DNA from: Elephas maximus indicus
Taxonomy: Eukaryota; Chordata; Mammalia; Proboscidea; Elephantidae
Direction of reading: 5' to 3'
Assembly: GCF_024166365.1 (NCBI RefSeq)
Contig: NC_064841.1
Location: forward strand, 28,512,001-28,576,000
DNA: 64,000 bases
Shown here: positions 1 through 10,546 of the stretch, one piece after another
Position numbering within the stretch: position 1 is the first letter of the stretch
Layout of the letters: each line of letters begins with the position of its first letter
The notes under the pieces: generated by a model
What the model saw: the letters and a program-made list of their open reading frames with translations, nothing else
The model's database searches: none
Told to the model about the DNA's origin: nothing
Translations under genes and position numbers: made by a program

Positions 1-498
1 TCGATGAAGACAAATGGTAGACACAGGATAAAAAACAATGGAGATCTGAAACTTATTTTCAAATGATTTAGTCAAAATTAAAATAAGTGAAATAAATATT
101 TATTTTGCATATATGTATGTGTATCCACCCACATCATCGTTCTTAGGTGCCATCGAGTTGATTTGGACTCATAGAAACCCCATGTGACAGAGTAGAATGG
201 CCCCATAGGGTTTTCTGGGCTATAATCCTTAAGGGAGAAGATCACCAGGTCTTATACTTGAGACGCTACTAGGTGGGCTTGAAACGCCAACCTTTTAGAT
301 AACAGCCATGTACTTAACTGTTGCACCTCCAAGGCTCCTTGTAGACACACACACATATACACAGAAAGGGTGAGAGAGAAAGGTAGCACATGTCTACAGT
401 TGGTAACTAGGGGAAGGAGGAAAGAGTATTTGTTATACTAGTCTTCCAACTTTTCTGAAGGTTTGAAAATTTTTTTTTTTAATTAAAAGCGAGAAAAA
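1..498 (+). mobile_element. Ancient L1 3' UTR fragment, split by an AfroSINE
   Basis: The right part (about 360-498) reads like the end of a mammalian L1M 3' UTR: a GA-rich stretch, then ACTTTTCTGAAGGTTTG and a degenerate T/A-rich tail. The AT-rich left part (1-138) fits the upstream UTR. The two parts are separated by an AfroSINE at 143-340. No ORF2 remains. The assignment rests on remembered consensus wording. Confidence 0.55.
143..340 (-). mobile_element. AfroSINE (tRNA-Asn-like head), antisense
   Basis: Reading left to right gives the reverse complement of the SINE: tail motif GCCATCGAGTTGATTTGGAC, the AGAGTAGAATGG body block, then the degenerate B-box region (AACGCCAACCTTTTAGAT) and the head ending in AAGGCTCCTT. 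It is old, judging by many substitutions, and it interrupts an L1 3' UTR. Confidence 0.9.
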
Positions 499-639
499 AA
501 AAACAGCAATAGAGAATTTCTTAGTCCTTAGAAGTGATGATCAGGGCACAAATGTAAATTAAATGAGATTACTATGTTTAGCTATACAGTAGGTAACATG
601 GGTTTTAAATTTAGGAGGGATTCACCTATCTGTTGAATA

Positions 640-847
640 AACCAGTTGCTATGGACTTGTCTCTGACTCATTAGGACCCCGTGTGTATCGTAGTAGAACT
701 GTGCTCCATAGGGTTTTCAATGGCTGATTTGTTGGAAGTACATCTCCAGGCCTTTATCTAAGGTGCCTCTGAGTGGACTTGAACCTTTAGCCTTTGGATT
801 AGCAGCCAAGCACGTTAACCATTTGCACCATCCAGTGGTTCCATTCA
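640..847 (-). mobile_element. AfroSINE, antisense, with 7-bp TSD
   Basis: The tail (CAGTTGCTATGGACTTGTC), the body (AGTAGAACTGTGCTCCATAG) and the degenerate tRNA head at the right end belong to the longer AfroSINE subfamily with the AGGTGCCTCTG block. It is flanked by direct repeats TTGAATA at 633-639 and 848-854, which I take as the target-site duplication. Confidence 0.92.
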
Positions 848-1079
848 TTGAATAGCACAAATTAAAATACTTTTATTCCCACTGAAAGAACATAGCAAGG
901 GAACATCTGGAGGGTTTAGTCCTCTCCTCTTACCCACGTAATCCTGGAGCCCTCATCTGCCATTCCTCTTGGGGCTCTGTGGACACCAGTATCCCCATGT
1001 CCCAGCCCTTGAGTAGAGGCTTAGGGGAAGGAAGATAGGGTGTCCTCTCCATCCTCACTAGGCAGGGTGAGTGAGGGCC

Positions 1080-1210
1080 AGCAGCATCAGCATCCTCTGA
1101 GGGGTTTTCAAAATGCAGACTCTCTCACTGCAGCCCTAGACCCACTGAATCAGAATGTGCATTTTAACAGGATCCCCAGATGATTTACACACACTGTACA
1201 GTTTCACCTC
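1080..1210 (-). mobile_element. MER5A-like hAT MITE
   Basis: The stretch contains AGCAGCATCAGCATCCTCTG, an AAATGCAGACTCTC block, and CCACTGAATCAGAATGTGCA followed by a GATCCCCAGATGATTT block. These match the reverse complement of the MER5A consensus, a non-autonomous hAT-Charlie element common to placental mammals. The terminal inverted repeats are not clean, so the ends are approximate. Confidence 0.8.
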
Positions 1211-2875
1211 TGTTAGGATAAAAATGGGCCTGCCTTAAATCTTACCATGCTGGCTTATAAGTAAAACCAAGATAAAGAACCAAAATATTTCTTGGGACCT
1301 AGACTAATACTTACACTTAAATATTCTTTACCAACATTTAAAAGAGAAACTTCTTTTTTTCCTAATCAAATATAAGTAGCTTATTTCATCAAAACATTTT
1401 TCTCTCTTTTTATTGAGAATGATAGTGATTTTCCACATGTGAGCTAAGTATCTTCCACGCATTATTCTGATCATGGCGAGAGAAAATTTTTAGATGGTAA
1501 GTCTTATAAACTAAAGATCTTTTTACTTTTGGAAAATACTATTCTAAAGTAGAAAATGATTCCAGTTCAAGTACTTTAATAAGTTCCAAAATATGTAAAA
1601 ATGTGCCGCAGGTTGTAAAGCTTGTTGGAAAATCTTGACATTTATCATCCTTTTCTCAGTAGTCCTATAACTAGAGAAAGTGGTTTGCAAATAGTTCAAA
1701 ATTTAGAAATGCTTTTTTTCCCCTTTTTTTATTCTGCAGACTGTGCCACCATAGCTAAGGAAAATAAGAGGAAAAGGCCTCTCCCGTCTTCTTCAGAGTT
1801 GACTCAAGGACTTAACGGTGACTGCTTTTAAAAAGAGCTACACGGCATAGAGCTCACGTAGCAGAGGCGTAGATGTATTTGTGATTGGAAATTTTAGTGA
1901 AGTCCCTGCTAGGATGAAAACTGTGGGCCTTCTGCTGAATAAATATGTCCAGTGTAATTATTAAACTTACAAAATGCCAAAGGACAAACAAAAAACCCCT
2001 CCCATTTGGAGCCCTGCACCTGGAAGCTTTTTTCTCCCCTTTGGAAATCTTTGTGGCTCTTTGTTCTTGTCAAAGAGGAAAACCGAGCTTGTAAATTTCA
2101 TCCAAGAGAAAGCACGTCTTTGCGTCGATAGCATCGGGAAGTACCAGATACAACCACACGAACAGATGCCCAAAACCCAGAAACTTGACCAAAGACAAGG
2201 GGGATGGGTTGGGTGTGGGGGTGGAATTATGCAAGAAAAGCAAAGCCTGTTTGGCAGAAAATTTCAGTGAGGAAGTTCTCTGTGCCAACCTTGGCCTCAA
2301 AGAAAAATACTCCACCCTTTTAAAGCGGCTAAGATGGTAAGGGAGACAGTGCCTTCATGGACCTTCCCAGACAAATGGATCCTGCTAAGATCAACCAAAG
2401 CAAAACACCAGCTACACACCAGACATACATCTCCGTATAGAGAGGCCAGTCGTGTGGGTAAGGCTTGTGGTGTGATTTGAAAGGAGCCAGGGAAGTCATC
2501 CCCAATGGTCTCTGATTGCTTGTCTTGTGCCTGGCATTCAACCATTATTGGTTCATTCCTTTGTAATAAGAACAGTACTCACTCTGAAGTTTTCTTCAAA
2601 TGTTAACTAATCCCAGGAGGGCATATTAGGGTTTCATTCAAGGTCCTTTTGTATTAAACTTGAGGTCTTGCTCCTATATGCCAGGACCCCTAAAGTAATG
2701 ATACAAATGAGAAAAAGTGACATTAAGCATCTTCACTGTTTATTGCTGCCACCCACTCTTTCCTATTAACCACTTCTTAAAAGATACATGAAATGTTTTT
2801 ACACAACACAATGTAATTTTACCTTCAGGTGAGGCAGAAAGGGAAGGATGGAGAAGATACCTAGCCACCTTGGAA
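1211..2875. other. Unique or unrecognised sequence, no gene
   Basis: I see no repeat family and no exon structure here. Open frames at 1622-1831, 1974-2270 and 2297-2545 are under 100 codons, overlap each other on opposite strands and show no recognisable domain. Short poly-T tracts occur near 1711 and 1725. It may hold ancient repeats too decayed to read by eye. Confidence 0.5.
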
Positions 2876-3066
2876 GGAGCCCTGGTGGTAAAATAGTTAA
2901 GTCTTCCACTGCTAACTGAAAGGTTGGTGACTTGAACCCACCAACCTTTGTTCCCCGGAAGAAAGACCTGGCGATGTGCTTCATCAAGATTACAGCCTAG
3001 AAAACCCTATGGGGCAGTTCTACTCTGTCACATGGGGTCACCATGAATTGAAAATGAACTTGAAGG
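2876..3066 (+). mobile_element. AfroSINE, sense
   Basis: It begins GGAGCCCTGGTGG, followed by an A-box-like segment, CTGCTAACTGAAAGGTTGG (anticodon/TpsiC-like part of a tRNA-Asn head), the GAAGAAAGACCTGGCGATG body block and GGGGCAGTTCTACTCTGTC. The tail is diverged (CATGAATTGAAAATGAACTT). Confidence 0.93.
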
Positions 3067-3694
3067 CTTCTTTATTCTGTGAGAGAAGGAGCTCCCTTGG
3101 AATGCCTTAGAGTTGACCATCGTGTCTGGAATTCAAGGCTGTCAGTGTGGTTTCTCCTATTTGTTGCGCAAAACCATTTCTGTGTTGGGGATTTAGGATA
3201 TCAACTGTTGCCTTATCAGTAAGGGACAGGGTTGCACTTGGGGCTTGAGAGCATGCCAATCACTGTGCGTATTTTAAATGCCCTCTTTTGCAACCTAAAC
3301 AATTGGAATATGTTATACTCTTACACCCTGCTTGATGGGATACCCAGTATTTCAAACAGAAACCGGAACAGAAATATTTATTGCATCATCTGAAAGAAAT
3401 TCTCTTACAATGAATTAAAGCTGTTACGTTGGACATTCAATTCCTACCAATATGTAATTTTAACTATACTTTCAAAACAATTGGTGTTTGGTACCAGGCT
3501 TGCTGATCATCTTCTCAGACTATTTGTTATCTTTTGCCAGGATGGTACTAGCTCTTTAAAAAAAGAAAATTTCAGTATTACCCCTGATCCGAGGGGTAAA
3601 ACATTGAATCATCTGCAATTTGCAGTCAGAAAAATCTCTGTCTACGAGTTAAAGATTAAAAGGATACCATAATAGAGAACAGGGGAAAGCCTGT
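3067..3694. other. No recognised feature
   Basis: This is AT-rich sequence with no repeat family that I recognise. A frame at 3481-3672 (63 codons) has no recognisable domain and no supporting context. Confidence 0.45.
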
Positions 3695-4060
3695 TGTTCC
3701 TGGCTGGTACAAATGGTTAACACAATTGGCTGCTAACTGAAAAGTTGGAGGTTCAAGTCCACCCAGAGGCACCTTGGAAGAAAGACCTGGTGATCTACTT
3801 CCAAAATGTCAGCCACTGACAAACCCTGTGGAACACAGTTCTAGTCTGAACTGTTGGGCTGGGATCGTCAGGCCACAGGTTGGGTGAGATGATGGGTCTA
3901 AGGGCAAAAGAACATCCTTCTGGTTGCAAGGGCCTGGGAGGGAGGCTGGAAGAAGACGAGGAAGGAATCCTGGTTCTTTTCCCAGTCTGAACTCCATGGA
4001 GAGAGAAGGCTGGGAGCCTAAGTTGTCATCTACTTGATGGCAACTCTTTTTGTTTTGTCC
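3695..4060 (+). mobile_element. AfroSINE, sense, interrupted by a 131-bp insert
   Basis: The head (CAAATGGTTAACACAATTGG, then CTGCTAACTGAAAAGTTGG) and the body up to CACAGTTCTAGTCTGAA occupy about 3695-3852. The SINE tail resumes after about 3994 and ends TACTTGATGGCAACTC. Between them lies a foreign segment at 3853-3983, related to sequence at about 5290-5430, described separately. Confidence 0.88.
3853..3983. repeat. Unclassified interspersed repeat inserted in a SINE
   Basis: The segment starts GTTGGGCTGGGATCGTCAGG and ends near GGTTCTTTTCCC. It is bounded by AGTCTGAACT at 3843-3852 and 3984-3993. A diverged second copy begins at about 5294 (TATTGGGCTGGGATC, CAAGGGCCTGGGAGGGAG, AGGAAGGAATCCTGGGTC). 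The second copy also has CTGAACT in front, so the flanking repeat may be partly element sequence rather than a pure target duplication. Confidence 0.7.
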
Positions 4061-4367
4061 ATTTTGTTGGTTTTGCCTAACTCAGACTTTGGGTTCAGTC
4101 TTGCACACGTGAGCGTGCCCACTCATGCACAAACCACCCCACAGAATATAAGGCTATGAAGCCTGGGTGGCAGTGATTCACACTTATCAGCTCAATATTT
4201 CAACTTACAAGGTCCCTGGTTTCTCCGGTTAGTCAGGCGGGAACTACCTCTAACATCAGGCCAGAGTCGGCAGTGAAACATGTCAAAAAGCATTTCGGAT
4301 CCTTAAGAAAATCTCAATAGAAGCAGAGGGTATCTTTGGGATTTTACGCTTCCTTGATCTTCACCTG

Positions 4368-4540
4368 GAAACCCTGGTGGCATAGTGGTTAAGTGCTACG
4401 GCTGCTAACTAAAGGGTCTGCAGTTTGAATCTGCCAGGTGCTCCTTGGAAACTCTATGGAGCAGTTCTACTCTGTCCTATAGGGTCGCTATGAGTTGGAA
4501 TCGACTCAACGGCACTGGGTTTTTTTTTTTTTTGGGTTTT
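4368..4540 (+). mobile_element. AfroSINE, sense, with imperfect 12-bp TSD
   Basis: This is a complete short-type AfroSINE: head AAACCCTGGTGGCATAGTGG, B-box region GTCTGCAGTTTGAATCTGCC, body GGAGCAGTTCTACTCTGTCC, tail GAATCGACTCAACGGCACTG and a T-rich end. Flanks GATCTTCACCTG (4356-4367) and GATGTTCACTTG (4541-4552) match at 10 of 12 bases. Confidence 0.95.
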
Positions 4541-4552
4541 GATGTTCACTTG

Positions 4553-5282
4553 CTGTCTCTCTGGCTCCTTCACCTCTCCCTAGGTGCCCCCCCTGGCCTC
4601 CACTGAGTGACCTCCCCAGGTTTGCTACCCCCTGAACTTAAGGGACCACTCCTGTCTTCTCAATCTCTTATCTTTTCCCCTTTCTCCACTCTCTCCTTCA
4701 TGTAAATTTCTATGCTAGTTTTTTTTGGTTTGTTTTGTTTTCCTTGCAACAGTATTATAACAGTATTTTTTTGGCACTTGCAGCTTACAAAATATGGATG
4801 TTTATGTTGAACCTAAACAACCCTGGCAAGATGGTACAATTATCCACATTTTAGGATAAAAACAGATATAAACCTGAGAGGGTCAGTGGCTTGTTCAAGT
4901 TACAGGGTAAATCATGGACTCATATTTTCCCATTCCATCTGCTGGGCTCCCTTCCACCCTCAACCCTGCTGGCCACGTGATTACCTGGGCCATTTGTCCC
5001 CTCGGCATCCACCCACCCGGGCTTCCCAGAGGAAGGCAAAGGCTCCGAAAGGGCATGAGAAAGCTGCTTCTTTGAACTCCATTTTCTGAAGTGAGAAAAA
5101 GCAACTCTGAGGTAAGAGTGGAAATGAGCGATGTTTTTCTTTGGTGTTATCTCACTTTTCTTTCTCATTGTATGGCAGCCCTGCCTCTACTAGAGATACT
5201 CTAGTGTTTCTTCAATAATTTTTATTTGATTGTGTTTATCAGAGAAGGTATCCTCTGGGCCTAAACTGGTGTTCAAATTGAG
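4553..5282. other. No recognised feature
   Basis: The left part is pyrimidine-rich (CTCC/TCCC runs at 4560-4700) and the rest is mixed composition. Frames at 4886-5089 and 4895-5168 oppose each other, are short and lack any recognisable domain. Confidence 0.45.
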
Positions 5283-5850
5283 CTACGTCTGCTGAACTAT
5301 TGGGCTGGGATCTCTCAGGCCCCACTTTGGGCGAGTTGACAGGTATAACGGCAAAAGAACATCATTCTCTGTGCAAGGGCCTGGGAGGGAGACTGGGACA
5401 AGATGAGGAAGGAATCCTGGGTCTTTGCCAGGATTCTGGGAGCAGACTCTGACTGAGGCACAAGGTGGAGTGGAGGGGAAGAGTAGAGGGGAGCACTCAC
5501 CCCACCCGGGTCGCAAGTCCAGAGAGGCACCAGTGGTGTCACTAGGGGGTGTGTGGGGTGGTCCTGACCACACCCGGTGACGCTGTCAGGGAGGGTGACA
5601 CCACGTGGTCCAGAGATACGCCAAGATCAAACTATGCAGGACTTCAGCTTCTCCAGAAAGCCAGTGACTGCTTCGGCCATGTTTTGGCGTTGCTCTCTGC
5701 TGCCTTGGCTCTCGGTGGCTGTCGGGATGAGTCACCTGCCCGGAGGCTCTCCTTGCGCCACGGTGGCAGCCCTGGCGCCCCTAGAGCCCACCTGTCATCC
5801 TGCGGGCCATCCGGGACACGGGCGAGGCGAGCCATCTTGGCTACCAACAT
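5283..5850. repeat. GC-rich unclassified repeat or LTR-like patch
   Basis: This block is visibly richer in G+C and CpG than its surroundings. Its left third is related to the insert at 3853-3983. It holds a 10-bp inverted repeat, GTGGTGTCAC (5533-5542) and GTGACACCAC (5595-5604). Frames at 5549-5863 and 5577-5927 are open mainly because of the composition and show no domain. It ends near GGCGAGGCGAGCCATCTTGG. The family is unknown to me. Confidence 0.5.
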
Positions 5851-5880
5851 CTATTCATCTTGAAATTTGGGGCGGGGCAC

Positions 5881-5940
5881 GATTTAGAGATTGCCCCTGG
5901 GCGCTGGAACGGGGGAATACAATTTAGAGATTGCCCCTGG
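5881..5940. repeat. 20-bp direct repeat, 40-bp period
   Basis: GATTTAGAGATTGCCCCTGG at 5881-5900 recurs as AATTTAGAGATTGCCCCTGG at 5921-5940 with one mismatch. This is a local duplication at the edge of the GC-rich patch. Confidence 0.85.
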
Positions 5941-6715
5941 ACATTGAGGGTGTTGTTTTTCCACTGGCAACTTCCTGAGACTCAAGACCCAAGAAATGCT
6001 GCTTCAGGGCCCAGGGGGCAAGGTGCAATGGTGAAGCAGAGAAAGGCACCTCTCTGGGAGAGGGAGGCTTGAAGGGAAACCAGCTCATTTGTGCCACTGA
6101 GGGCAACAGCGGGAAGGGGACTGAAAGCAGCTCTCACCCAGGGAAGGAGAAGCAGTGGCTCTGAATTCTGGAGGCCTCAGAAAAAAATAACTGTCAGAAG
6201 ACTATGAGAGACACCCCAGACTCCCACAAAAATAACTGGGGTGCCTTTGAGATGGGGAAAGACCTAGGTCCTGCAGTTATGCGTCAGGGGGCTATATTTG
6301 GTGAAATACGGCTGTCAATAGTTCTATGCCCTTGGGATGCTGAGGTAGATATTTTAAAGAATCTCAACATAAATTTTGGCTCACTCTCGAGTTTCTCAGA
6401 AACAACATAACATTTTCAAATGCATGTCTTTGAAAAAAAGTACTTATTTTCCTACATAATATATAGCAGTGCCAGTTCATTGAGAAGACTGCCGGTCAGG
6501 CACTGCCAACGTTTCCCAGAAGGTACCCCAATCATGGCGCTAAGTCCTGTGTGGGGATGAGTCAGCCCACACCTCCCTGCTCTGGGTCTAACTAATATCC
6601 CCTGAAGGGGTGACTGAAACTAAAGTGGGACTTGGCTCATCCCTTAGAGAACTGAGACAGAGAAGGAAACAAGGGGAAAGGGCATTTTCTGCTAGTGTAT
6701 TTCCTCCTTTTTCTC
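5941..6715. other. No recognised feature
   Basis: No repeat family or exon is evident. Short frames at 5860-6072, 6204-6410 and 6637-6903 lack domains, and the last overlaps a SINE. Confidence 0.4.
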
Positions 6716-6719
6716 CATG

Positions 6720-6906
6720 TTGTTGTGAGCCGTCTAGTCGATTCTGACTCAAAGCTACCCTGTAGGACAGAGTGGAACTGTCCTGGGCTTCCTAGGCTGA
6801 AACCTTTACAAGAGCAGATTGTTGGGTCTTTTCTCCTGTGGAGCCACTGGTGGGTTCCAACCGCCAGCCTTTTGGTTAACAGCTGAGCACTTAACCATCG
6901 CACCAG
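6720..6906 (-). mobile_element. AfroSINE, antisense
   Basis: The tail GCCGTCTAGTCGATTCTGAC, body GGACAGAGTGGAACTGTCC, and head complement CCAGCCTTTTGGTTAACAGC followed by CTTAACCATCGCACCAGC are all present. The AGCACTTAACCATCG segment is the A-box side of the tRNA-like head. Confidence 0.93.
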
Positions 6907-7044
6907 CCTGTTATACAGCCTAAAGACAGCTGTGGAAAGGGGCAGAATGGGAATTCAGCTGACACCAAACTGAATTCCTGACCAGATCCGCACTGCCCAG
7001 TGGGGCTGTGAGCAAGTCTCCTCAACACTGAGGAGGACTGAGCA

Positions 7045-7300
7045 GCAGACACCATGCCTTGGTGAGAAACTCTGCATTCAGGCTGCCTGGGTGAGAATTC
7101 CCAGCTCCCCTACTGTTGTGTGACCTGGGGCAAAATATGTAGCCTTTTTGGACCTTGTCTTTTTCATCTGTAAAATGAGAAAAGCTATACTAGGTCATAA
7201 GGTTGGTATGAGGATGAAATGCAAAAAAAATAAGACTAGACCCATATAGCTCTTGGCACATTTCAGGCACTCAGTAAATATTCCCTATGATTAACTGTGG
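7045..7300 (+). mobile_element. MIR SINE
   Basis: CTGTTGTGTGACCTGGGGCA, a TTTTCATCTGTAAAATGAG block, GGTATGAGGATGAAATGC and CTCAGTAAATATTCCC follow the order of the MIR core and 3' region. MIR is an inactive tRNA-derived SINE shared across mammals and moved by L2. Confidence 0.85.
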
Positions 7301-7375
7301 ATGTTTTCGATGCACTCCTGTTTGTAACAGTTGATATTATTTAGTTAAAAGTTGATTATCTCTTTAGGGAGTTGT

Positions 7376-7606
7376 TCTGATCTCTTATTGACCTCCCATC
7401 CTCACTTCCAAGTTCATTTTGGACCCTGGATCTCTGCTTTGTGCTTTTAGTATGGGTATTTCTATTACAGTATTTACCTTGATGCATTTTAATTGTCTTT
7501 TTGTTTGTCTGTAAATTATAGGTTGTTTGAGGGCTGAGACTGTGCCCCAGGTCCCAGCACGTAGTAGGCCCTCAGGGAATATTTGCTGGATAAGTGTAGA
7601 CATGAA
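7376..7606 (+). mobile_element. L2 LINE 3' end
   Basis: The phrase GGCTGAGACTGTGCCCCAGG, followed by CAGCACGTAGTAGGCCCTCA and GGAATATTTGCTGGATAAG, is the classic L2 3' terminus. Upstream to about 7376 is diverged L2 UTR. No coding part remains. Confidence 0.7.
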
Positions 7607-7659
7607 TAGATATCCTTATCTAAAAGGAATGTTGATTAGTGAAGAGATAGAAGCTTCTA

Positions 7660-7876
7660 AAAACCTACAAGTAACCCTAGAGTTGATCCTGACACATGGC
7701 AACCCCATGTGTGTCAGAGTTGAACTGTGCTCCACAGAGGTTTCGGTTGGCTGATTTTTTGGAAGTAGATTTAGATCCCCAGGCCTTTCTTCTAAGGTGT
7801 CTCTGGGTAGACTCAAACCTGTAGCCTTTGGGTTAACAGCCCAAATCATTAATCATTAACACCGCTCAGGGACTCC
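7660..7876 (-). mobile_element. AfroSINE, antisense, long subfamily
   Basis: TAACCCTAGAGTTGATCCTG (tail), CAGAGTTGAACTGTGCTCC, GGAAGTAGATTTAGATCCCC and CTTCTAAGGTGTCTCTGGG are followed by the tRNA head complement ending AGGGACTCC. It lies immediately downstream of the L2 end. Confidence 0.92.
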
Positions 7877-8089
7877 TCTGAAATCCTACCCTACCATATA
7901 TATCAGAATATAAGTGGCACAGTTAAGCTGATCTGTGGACCAGAACACAAGAAGCTTTATGCTTTCTACCTCCAGCAGAAGTGGTTGACCCCTAAGGCTG
8001 CCCTTCATTAGGGAGATGCACCCCAGCCTCAGTGTGGCCTCCACAAACTGTGGAAAATGCAGAACTGGGCTGAGGAACTACAGCTACCC

Positions 8090-8850
8090 GAGGAACTGTC
8101 CCAAAGTGTATTGAACTTGACTCCTCCCTCTGCTCCTGATTTTATCTCCAGATGGTCTCCCCTCTTCATCTCCTTTGCTCTATTCCTGTGACCCCTGCTT
8201 TAGTTCAGGTCCTATCACTTCTTGCCTCAATTACAATTGGCCCTGCTTACTGGTATCACAGGAATCCCTGGTTGGTGCAAATGGTTAAGCACTTGATTAT
8301 TAGTTGAAAGTTTGGCTGTTCGAAATCACCCAGAGGCACCTCAGGAGACAGGCCTGGTGATCTGCTTTTGAGAGGTCACAGCCTTGGAAACCCTAATCTG
8401 TACACATGGGGTTGCTATGAGTCGAAATCGACTCCATGGCAACTAACAACAGTAACATTGGTGTCCCAGCCTCCAGCCTTTGCCATCCCATTCTCCACAC
8501 TGCTTCCAGGTAAGCTGTCCCATCCTTCCCCCACCTCCCGTCGTTCAGGGCCTATCATGCTCTCACTGCCCTTTGGATAAAGCCCAAGTTGCCTAAAAGG
8601 TCTAACTAGGCCTCCCAGGTAGACCCCCACTTTCTGCCCATTTTCTTCTTCTCCAAGTCTTCTCCCCACTCTCAGCCTCCTTTTATCTCTAGACACACTG
8701 AGCTACTTAAAATTTTCCTCTAGAAAGGCTTCCTTGTCTCCTCCCAGGATGGTTTAATACCTCCTTGTTTGTTAGCTACAACGAAGTACCCAGATCCTCG
8801 GTACCCAGATCTTCCTTCCTCCATAGCAATAATCATGTTGGATTGTAATT
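8090..8850 (+). mobile_element. L2 LINE 3' UTR, split by an AfroSINE
   Basis: Left part: CAGGTCCTATCACTTCTTGC. Right part (from about 8455): TCCAGCCTTTGCCATCCCAT, TCTCCACACTGCTTCC, CCCTTTGGATAAAGCCCAAG and AGAAAGGCTTCCTTGTCTCC. These occur in L2 consensus order on the plus strand. An AfroSINE at 8262-8450 separates them, so the SINE is younger. It meets an oppositely oriented L2 at about 8860. Confidence 0.8.
8262..8450 (+). mobile_element. AfroSINE, sense, inside L2
   Basis: CAGGAATCCCTGGTTGGTGC (head), AGAGGCACCTCAGGAGACAG, CCTGGTGATCTGCTTTTGAG, and GGGGTTGCTATGAGTCG with tail ATCGACTCCATGGCAACTAA identify a complete long-type copy. Confidence 0.94.
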
Positions 8851-8859
8851 AGCTAAACA

Positions 8860-9270
8860 CTTCATTCATTCATTCATTCAACTTCCATTCACTCATTCTC
8901 ATATTGAAAACTTTTATAGTGTACCTACCAGGCACTGTTTTTGATGCTGAGTAAACCCATAAATAAGACAAAAAACTCCTCATGGAATTTGCATTCTAGT
9001 GGAAAAAGACAAACAGTAAATAGATGAACAATTATTTTCCGATAGTGATACAAGCTTTGAAGGAAATACAGTGAAGTGTTAGAGAGTATTGGAGATACAG
9101 GGAGAGGTAGGAGTCAGGGAAGACCTCTCTGAGGAAGGTGATATTTAAGTGGAGTCCAAAAGCAAGACGAGAGGAAAGTTATCTACATAGTCGGGGATGG
9201 CGTGCTTGGGCAGAGTCCCCAAGGAAGGAATGAGCTTGGTGTGCTGGAGGAAGGAAGGAAGCCATTCTCC
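8860..9270 (-). mobile_element. L2 LINE 3' end, antisense
   Basis: (ATTC)n, then GTGTACCTACCAGGCACTG, TTGCATTCTAGTGGAAAAAG, GGGAAGACCTCTCTGAGGAA and GGAATGAGCTTGGTGTGC match the reverse complement of the L2 3' UTR in order. Its 3' end abuts the 3' side of the sense L2 to the left, giving a tail-to-tail pair. Confidence 0.85.
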
Positions 9271-9284
9271 TGGGAACATATCAT

Positions 9285-9635
9285 GAACTCCCTAGACTGT
9301 GAGCTCCCTGAGACCCTGGACAGTATCTCATTATGTACTAGAGTCATGGAGATTTAGCACAGTGTTCAGAAAATAATAGGTGTTACTAAGTATTTGAGGA
9401 GTCCCTGGGTGGCACAAATGGTTAAGCAATCACTTACTAGTTGAAAGGTTGGTGGTTCGAACCCATCTAGAGGTGCCTCAGTAGACAGGTCTGGTGATCT
9501 GCTTCCAAAAAGTCACAGACTTGAAACCTCTATGGAGCAGTTCTACTCTGTACACATGGGTTACTATGAGTTGGAATCAACTCCCTGGCAATCAACAACA
9601 ACAGCATTATTTGAATGAATAAATAAATGTGGCTT
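9285..9635 (+). mobile_element. L2 LINE 3' terminus, split by an AfroSINE
   Basis: The left part contains GACTGTGAGCTCCCTGAGAC and TTAGCACAGTGTTCAG. After the SINE, the right part resumes ATTTGAATGAATAAATAAATG. The SINE at 9398-9607 split the element. Confidence 0.78.
9398..9607 (+). mobile_element. AfroSINE, sense, with 7-bp TSD in L2
   Basis: GGAGTCCCTGGGTGGCAC starts a tRNA-Asn-like head. B box GGTGGTTCGAACCC, body CCTGGTGATCTGCTTCC and tail GGAATCAACTCCCTGGC follow. TATTTGA at 9391-9397 is repeated at 9608-9614. The end carries CAACAACAA, typical of RTE-mobilised tails. Confidence 0.95.
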
Positions 9636-10546
9636 TGAAATGATATATTTTTTCATATTTAGCTTTAAAAGTTAAAAAAGATCTGATTTTTTGAGAGCTT
9701 ATATCCTAGGAACTATGGTAAAATATTTCTGTCACTGTCCCAGAGAGAGCTACATTTTTTTTTTTTTCCTAGAATCTAGTCTATCCTCTCTCAGCTGCCA
9801 TTTTGAAAAAGAGTACTACCTGGTCTAGAACAAAAGTAACACAATAGGGGATAAAGTCACACTTGGGCTAAAATCCATTTTATCAGCCTGGGTAATTAGG
9901 TAGTTTTTCTTATCCATGTAAATAGATGCATTGCCAAAGTAGAGAAACAAACAAAAAGAACCCCTGGAAAGGGTGAGGAAATCCTGGGCCCCCAAACACC
10001 TTAAACAAACAAACAAGCAAAAAACCCCCTTATGAAGTATGTGAATTTAAAAAAGAAAAAGAAAAAGGTTCTGTTCTCTTCTGACCACATCCATTTTCAG
10101 TTGTTTTCTAAGCAGTCAAAATCCTCATGACCTTTCCTTATTAAGATATATATATATTTTTTCATTGCTTCATCATTCACTGCTATATAGAGATTTATAG
10201 GATGTCCCTACTCCCATCCCCCAGATTCACAAGGTCTAGAACGTTTGTGGTTTACTTCTTCCTTGGGTTTCATGGAAGCCAATATGTTCATTTCCTGAAT
10301 GAAACCTTCCTCTTAAGCAAAACTTCTTTTCTAGAAGAAACCAACTTCTCCCTCAAATTTTATGATTTTTATTTAAAAAAAAAATTCTTTCCGACTGAAG
10401 AATGGCTCTCTTTCTAGTTCTTCTGCAACAGTTTTCAAACTTGTCCCCCAATAATAACTCTTTGTCCCTAATTCTTACCTGGAATACCTCCTGAATTACT
10501 CTCACATTAAAGAGATCTATGGTGATATCATAGGGGTACTTACCGA
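9636..10546. other. No recognised feature; low-complexity tracts
   Basis: Mostly AT-rich. Poly-T at about 9754-9767, CAAA-type runs near 9947 and 10004, AAAAAGAAAAAG near 10054, and (TA)n at 10147-10156. Frames at 9825-10016 and 10202-10417 are fortuitous. No repeat family recognised. Confidence 0.45.

Noticed and set aside
5549..5927. GC-rich frames of 104 and 116 codons as a coding exon
   Set aside because: Openness is explained by high GC content. No domain, and part of the block is repeated at 3853-3983.
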